This document shows positions 6,441 through 10,492 of a DNA stretch of 10,492 bases, piece after piece. Under the pieces are notes generated by a model, which was not told the origin of the DNA, ran no database searches, and saw nothing but the letters and a program-made list of their open reading frames with translations. A program made the translations under genes and the position numbers. This DNA comes from Coemansia sp. RSA 1804 (taxonomy: Eukaryota; Kickxellomycota; Kickxellomycetes; Kickxellales; Kickxellaceae), in contig JANBTH010000863.1 of NCBI GenBank assembly GCA_027578815.1, positions 1 to 10,492 of the forward strand. Reading direction: 5' to 3'. The stretch's first letter is position 1. The number at the start of each line of letters is the position of its first letter.

Positions 6441-6568
6441 CTAGTTGACTGATCAGCCAATTGATTTGGTTTGGCACCCCCCTATAACTAATCTTATTCT
6501 CTTTCTAACCCCATTAATATATTTGTAAAAGAACAACCAGTGGCGGACTATAATAAGTCTCTTGTTTA
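6441..6568. terminator. Shared 3'-end region of two convergent genes
   Basis: These 128 AT-rich bases lie between the MAP2K stop (6438-6440) and the stop of the minus-strand coiled-coil gene (6569-6571). They contain TTAATATATTTG (about 6513-6524) and several A/T-rich elements usable on either strand for cleavage and polyadenylation. No other content is seen. Exact poly(A) sites cannot be fixed by eye. Confidence 0.45.
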
Positions 6569-9500
6569 TCAGCGACGCTCCCACACGCAGACGGAGCGAC
6601 TGCGCCGCCTGTTTCCCAGCCGTCTCGCCGTGCTGCTGCTGCTTCCGCTGCTGCTGCTGCCTGTGGTGCGTCCCGCGTTGTTAGCTCTGCGTGCCGCCGC
6701 CATCTGGTTCGCCGACCGTCCCAGCGACGATGCCGACGCAGCAGCCGCTATCTTGCGCTTGCCCGGCGCAGCGCTGCTGTCCAGCCCCAGATTGATGTTG
6801 AATTCGGCGTGCGGATCAAACGTGCTGACGCTGACTCTGCTGAAGCTGGCGCCGAATGCTGCAGCCGGAGGCAGCGTGGAGTCGCTGGACGGGCTTTCCG
6901 AGATAACTGCCGATGCCGCTGCAAACGGCAGCGTGCGCGACATGTCCGAGAACGAGCTGGTGCGCGGGAGCGGAGAGTGGCGGCCTAACGATCCGCCCGG
7001 AGACGGCAGCGTTCCGTAGCTGCTACTCCCGGGGCGGCTGGAAGCGCCGCCTCCGCCCGACTGCGGCATCGGCAGCTTCAGCGACTCAAGCAGCTCCTCC
7101 GTCGTCATGTCCTGCGAGTCCACAACAGAGTTGGATCTGGACGACCGCTGCTTGTAGTCCGCTCGCAGCGATGCTGACGCTGACGCTGAACCTGATTGCG
7201 GTGGCCAGAATCCCGACGACGATCTGAACGATCCAAACGACGACCCCAGAACATCGTCCCCGCTGCCATGGCTCTTCAGTCGGCTTCCTCCTCCGACTAT
7301 ATTGTCAATACTGCCGAAACCAAACGACGAAGGGCTGGTCTCGTGCGTTTTGCGGTGGCCTGAAAAGTACCCAAGACTTCCGCCGCCTCCATTCCTGCTT
7401 GCTGCTCCTACAACCATCGACATTGGTCGAGCGCCTGCGCTGTCAGCCAGCGTGCTGGATGTCTTTGCCTTGACCATCGATCCCACCAGTGTTCCGCTCG
7501 ACGCATTCAGCTGCCTCTGCCGCTGCTGCTGCTGTTGTTGACTGTTATGGCCATGCGTATCGTGCAGCTCCTCCAAAAGCCCCACCCCGCTGCCTGTGGT
7601 GCTCGCTGACTGCGGTGCCAGCATTTCCGTTGCGATCGTTGCGGTGGATGTGGCTAGAGAGTCGATGCTTGCTGTGAAGAACCCGCTGGCTATGTTCGAC
7701 AGCGGCGACCGGTGTGGATGGCGTCGGGGACTGCTGTTACCGTTGTCGTAATGCGAGCTCTGGCTGCTACTATTGCTGTAGCTATTATTATAGCTGCTGG
7801 CAGAAGTGGACGTCATAAACGTCCCAGACGCATTTGCGCCGCCATCGACATCGCTGCCCACAGTCATCGCAGCCGGTTCTCTGCGACTGTTCAGTCCAGC
7901 CGCCAAGCGCTGATCTGGCTGGGCCCTTGTGTCACGGAATGAACCAGATCCGCTGCTGCGTCCAGCTGCTGCGTTGATCATGCGCGACAGTCCCGATGTT
8001 CTGCTCTCGGAATGAAACCCGCGAGCCGCAATGCTGCCACCGCTGATGTCTGCCGCGATTGGAAAATAGCTATTGCTGTTGTTGCTGCCGTCTATGGCCA
8101 GACTGCCTGCGTGGTTGCGCCGACGAATTCCAAGCGCATTCGATACTGTTGCCCACCGAGGCTGTTGCTGTTGCTCCGAATACGTCGCCATAGACGAGGA
8201 CCGCTGTTTCGATACTGACGGAAGCTGATCAACACGAAGAGAGGTGTTAGTAAGCGAATCACTGCCACCAGTCTTCCCCACCTGCTCTGCCGCAGCTGTG
8301 GATGCTGCCTCCAGGTCCTTTCTGCTGACACTCAAAATCTCGTCAACCGCTTCATCCGCATAATAATAATCGTCATCTTGGTCGTTTTCGTTATTGCTGC
8401 TGCTGTTGTTGACAAAGGTGCGGCTGCGACGAGTGTTGGAAAGGACGTTGCTTGGTTCGGGTCCTGCTATGCGACGGTGCGGGGGACGCATCGTGTCTGC
8501 CTCTACATGCGACTCCTGATGCTGAATGTCGTCAGCACGCAACATACCACCACTCTGCAGGCTATCCCCACCAATGGTCGCAGGAGCAAGAGCTGGAGCC
8601 GCACTTGGCAGCTGCGGAAGTGGTGGCCGCTCATGCACCAGTGCCTTTGTTCCTGCCGCTTCGCTTCCGCTGCTTTCAGACAGTCCGCGATTCAATGAGC
8701 GAGAAAAGGTAGCTCCAATGGCGCCACCGCCGCCACCAATGATGGCGGAAGCAGCTGGCGACCGTGCGGATAATCGCGACTCTGATCTAGTGCTCTCCAC
8801 CTGCAAACGCGCCATCTGCTCACGAACAAAATCAGCAGCTTGCTGCAAATACTTTGCTTGCGTGCGCTTAAGCTCGAATCCCAACGCCATGGTGGTGTTC
8901 TCCATGCTGCTCTCGATCTCCATTAGCTGCTTGAAATAGTCGGCTTCCTGGCTGCTCTCGCGCGTTTCAATGTACTGTTTCTCAATAAACGCAAGATCTG
9001 CAATCTGGAGCTGATCAGAAGATGCAAGGGATCCGTCATCGTTCTGTTGTAACGCTGTATCATCAGACTCGGTGGTGGCCAACTGCAGCAGCTCGTCCTC
9101 GGATACTCCAGCATCTAAAAGTCTCTGTCGGTACCGTTGGCATTTATTCAGGAGCAACGACACCTGTGCTGCCAGCTCATCGCACTTTGCCGCATGCATT
9201 GCCTTGATCTCGCCGATTTCACGGTCAACTCTTTTTGTCGAGGCAGCAAGACGCCCACGCAGTTCATCAACCACGTGCGAGTGCTCCTTCTCGCGCGAGA
9301 CCAGTCGCTCGGTCACCTGCTCAATCTCCGTGGTCTGATCACGATTGGCGAGTTCTAGATCAATCACATGCTCTTGGTACTCCGATATCTGCACCGCATG
9401 TGTGCTGCGCAGCGTGTCCATCTGCCGCATCAGATCAAGCACTGCGTCGTCGCCGTGTATTGTTGCTGACGAGTTAGTTTGCACGCCCTGCGACACTGTT

Positions 9501-10492
9501 TTAACCGAAGCACGATCGGTTTGCACAGCAACTGACAGGTGCTGAGGATTGTGCGAATACGGGTTCGGCAGCGCTGAGCCTCTGGTCCCAGCAACAGCGG
9601 CGGGCGTGTTGCTGTGCAGGTTTCCTTTGGCTGGAATCCGCTCCAACACCGTTTTGGGGGCGCGCGAATACGAGCAAGAGCCAAGCGAGTCGTTTGAATT
9701 GCGTGTGCGGATCCCACCAATCCCCGGAGCATCACCCGGCTCGGGTGAAGTATGCGAGTATGCGCGCACACGCGGCTGCAGACGCGTAGAAATCGGCAAT
9801 CCATTCAAATGATCGTGGTTTGGCTTCTCGGGAGCTATATGTTCACCGGGCTCAATGTTTGCGCGTGGTTGGATGTTCCCGTACCACGACGAATATTTTG
9901 CCGCTCGAGATGCAACTGCTCCAGAGTTGCTGCTTATATCTGCAATCTCCAATGTCGGCGCTGCTGCTACCGTTAGCAGTTGTTGTGGTGCTGCTGGCTT
10001 GCGTGCAGCTGCTGGGTCAACCTCTGCTAGCCGAGCAGTCGACCGCTTAAAACTGCGTTCCGACGAATCCGATCTCATCGAGCCAGTTGAGTCTGACCGG
10101 CTTGTTAGTTTGGCGGGTGGCTCTGGTCTGCTTGTACTGACAGGAACTTGTGCAGCAATACGTGGTTGCGGTGGCGGCACAGATGCCTTTTGTGTAGCAG
10201 TTAGCTTTGCTTGGTGCTGCTGCCGTTGCTGTTCGATGAATTCAATAAGGTTCGACTTTTTCGTCTCCAAGCTACCGCTGGTGTTGATATTGCCAGCAGG
10301 CCCCACTATCCTTTCGCTTGGGTGGTGTAGTTTTGGCTGCGGTTGCGGCTGCGGTTGTTGTTGCTGCTGCTGCTGCTGCTTGAATATCCTAGGGCGCGCA
10401 ATGGGTCGCTGCGACGCAGTCAGATCTCCAGCGCTACTTGACGTCGCAGCTGACCCAAGATCCAGCTTTGTCGGCGACTCCGCCTTGCGTGC
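6569..10492 (-). CDS. Large Ser-rich coiled-coil protein, C-terminal 1307 residues (partial, 5' end outside window)
   Basis: The frame is open from the right window edge to TGA at 6569-6571. There is no convincing initiator ATG near the edge, so the N-terminus lies outside. Residues below count from the edge. Residues 1-60 are low-complexity with poly-Gln and QPQPQP. About 67-83 form a charged helix (KKSNLIEFIEQQRQQHQ). About 347-471 (forward 9080-9450) and 499-565 (forward 8797-8995) are two coiled coils with heptad-like Leu/Ile spacing; blocks include LMRQMDTL, LVSREKEHSHVVDEL, MEIESSMENTTMALGFEL and REQMARLQVE. The remaining 740 residues are Ser/Gly/Ala-rich and probably disordered, with many Arg-x-x-Ser sites and a basic end RRRSRSVCVWERR. 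I do not recognise the family. The layout suits a scaffold or cytoskeleton/polarity adaptor, but that is inference. It converges on the MAP2K gene. Confidence 0.85.
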   Translation of the reverse strand, partial: ARKAESPTKLDLGSAATSSSAGDLTASQRPIARPRIFKQQQQQQQQPQPQPQPKLHHPSERIVGPAGNINTSGSLETKKSNLIEFIEQQRQQHQAKLTATQKASVPPPQPRIAAQVPVSTSRPEPPAKLTSRSDSTGSMRSDSSERSFKRSTARLAEVDPAAARKPAAPQQLLTVAAAPTLEIADISSNSGAVASRAAKYSSWYGNIQPRANIEPGEHIAPEKPNHDHLNGLPISTRLQPRVRAYSHTSPEPGDAPGIGGIRTRNSNDSLGSCSYSRAPKTVLERIPAKGNLHSNTPAAVAGTRGSALPNPYSHNPQHLSVAVQTDRASVKTVSQGVQTNSSATIHGDDAVLDLMRQMDTLRSTHAVQISEYQEHVIDLELANRDQTTEIEQVTERLVSREKEHSHVVDELRGRLAASTKRVDREIGEIKAMHAAKCDELAAQVSLLLNKCQRYRQRLLDAGVSEDELLQLATTESDDTALQQNDDGSLASSDQLQIADLAFIEKQYIETRESSQEADYFKQLMEIESSMENTTMALGFELKRTQAKYLQQAADFVREQMARLQVESTRSESRLSARSPAASAIIGGGGGAIGATFSRSLNRGLSESSGSEAAGTKALVHERPPLPQLPSAAPALAPATIGGDSLQSGGMLRADDIQHQESHVEADTMRPPHRRIAGPEPSNVLSNTRRSRTFVNNSSSNNENDQDDDYYYADEAVDEILSVSRKDLEAASTAAAEQVGKTGGSDSLTNTSLRVDQLPSVSKQRSSSMATYSEQQQQPRWATVSNALGIRRRNHAGSLAIDGSNNSNSYFPIAADISGGSIAARGFHSESRTSGLSRMINAAAGRSSGSGSFRDTRAQPDQRLAAGLNSRREPAAMTVGSDVDGGANASGTFMTSTSASSYNNSYSNSSSQSSHYDNGNSSPRRHPHRSPLSNIASGFFTASIDSLATSTATIATEMLAPQSASTTGSGVGLLEELHDTHGHNSQQQQQQRQRQLNASSGTLVGSMVKAKTSSTLADSAGARPMSMVVGAASRNGGGGSLGYFSGHRKTHETSPSSFGFGSIDNIVGGGSRLKSHGSGDDVLGSSFGSFRSSSGFWPPQSGSASASASLRADYKQRSSRSNSVVDSQDMTTEELLESLKLPMPQSGGGGASSRPGSSSYGTLPSPGGSLGRHSPLPRTSSFSDMSRTLPFAAASAVISESPSSDSTLPPAAAFGASFSRVSVSTFDPHAEFNINLGLDSSAAPGKRKIAAAASASSLGRSANQMAAARRANNAGRTTGSSSSGSSSSTARRLGNRRRSRSVCVWERR
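7172..7189 (-). repeat. GCTGAC hexanucleotide repeat (Ser-Ala repeat)
   Basis: Three tandem GCTGAC-type units on the plus strand encode SASASA in the disordered tail of the coiled-coil protein. It is a minor expansion-prone repeat. Confidence 0.6.
10335..10380 (-). repeat. CTG/CAG and hexanucleotide repeat encoding QPQPQP and poly-Gln
   Basis: Alternating GGCTGC/GGTTGC units (10335-10357) pass into a pure CTG run (10364-10378). On the minus strand this reads as seven or more Gln followed by a Gln-Pro alternation. This repeat has the same CAG class as those in Rad23 and the MAP2K, but on the other strand. Confidence 0.8.

Noticed and set aside
5786..6448. Long alternative-frame open stretches (220 and 208 codons) inside the MAP2K on the plus strand
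   Set aside because: Arg/Pro/Ser-rich translations come from shifted frames of a C-rich coding sequence. They lack any domain.
6913..10050. Numerous plus-strand open frames of 60-137 codons opposite the large coiled-coil gene
   Set aside because: They are short, mutually overlapping, and Ala/Arg/Cys/Leu-rich shadows of a single 1307-codon frame on the minus strand.

Overview
This is a gene-dense eukaryotic nuclear window and almost certainly fungal. Genes are compact with short GT-AG introns (111 and 167 nt). The proteins include a Pbs2/Wis1-type MAP kinase kinase, a Rad23 orthologue and a Tom5-like import subunit. A recognisable coilin and abundant CAG/CTG triplet tracts suggest an early-diverging lineage (Zoopagomycota/Kickxellomycotina or Mucoromycota) rather than a yeast. 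That placement is inference. I see no bacterial, viral or mobile-element signature.

Layout, left to right: (1) bases 1-149, minus strand, hold the first 49 codons of an unidentified basic protein with a KEN box and Cdk-type sites, cut by the window edge. (2) 561-1817, minus, encode a 418-residue coilin orthologue with a ubiquitin-like N-terminus, Ser/Thr-rich linker and Tudor-like C-terminus. (3) 2146-2409, minus, is a tiny two-exon gene for a 50-residue Tom5-like subunit, only visible once a 111-nt intron is removed. (4) A 481-bp divergent promoter region follows. (5) 2891-4383, plus, encode Rad23 in two exons, with UBL, UBA1, XPC-binding and UBA2 domains in the standard order. (6) 4384-5126 is a long AT- and pyrimidine-rich gap with a good 3' splice site, probably from a 5'-UTR intron. 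(7) 5127-6440, plus, encode a Pbs2/Wis1-like MAP2K with a short N-terminus. (8) 6441-6568 is a convergent terminator region. (9) 6569-10492, minus, are the C-terminal 1307 residues of a large Ser-rich protein with two coiled coils; I do not recognise its family.

The genes are housekeeping and do not form a pathway: nuclear body organisation, mitochondrial import, ubiquitin/proteasome and repair, osmotic/stress signalling, and a probable scaffold. The points most worth a second look are the fungal coilin with a Cys/His cluster and a possible in-frame intron, the miniature spliced Tom5 gene, the abrupt GTG-to-GTC valine codon switch inside the MAP2K, and the orphan coiled-coil protein. I found no evidence of a new multi-gene system.
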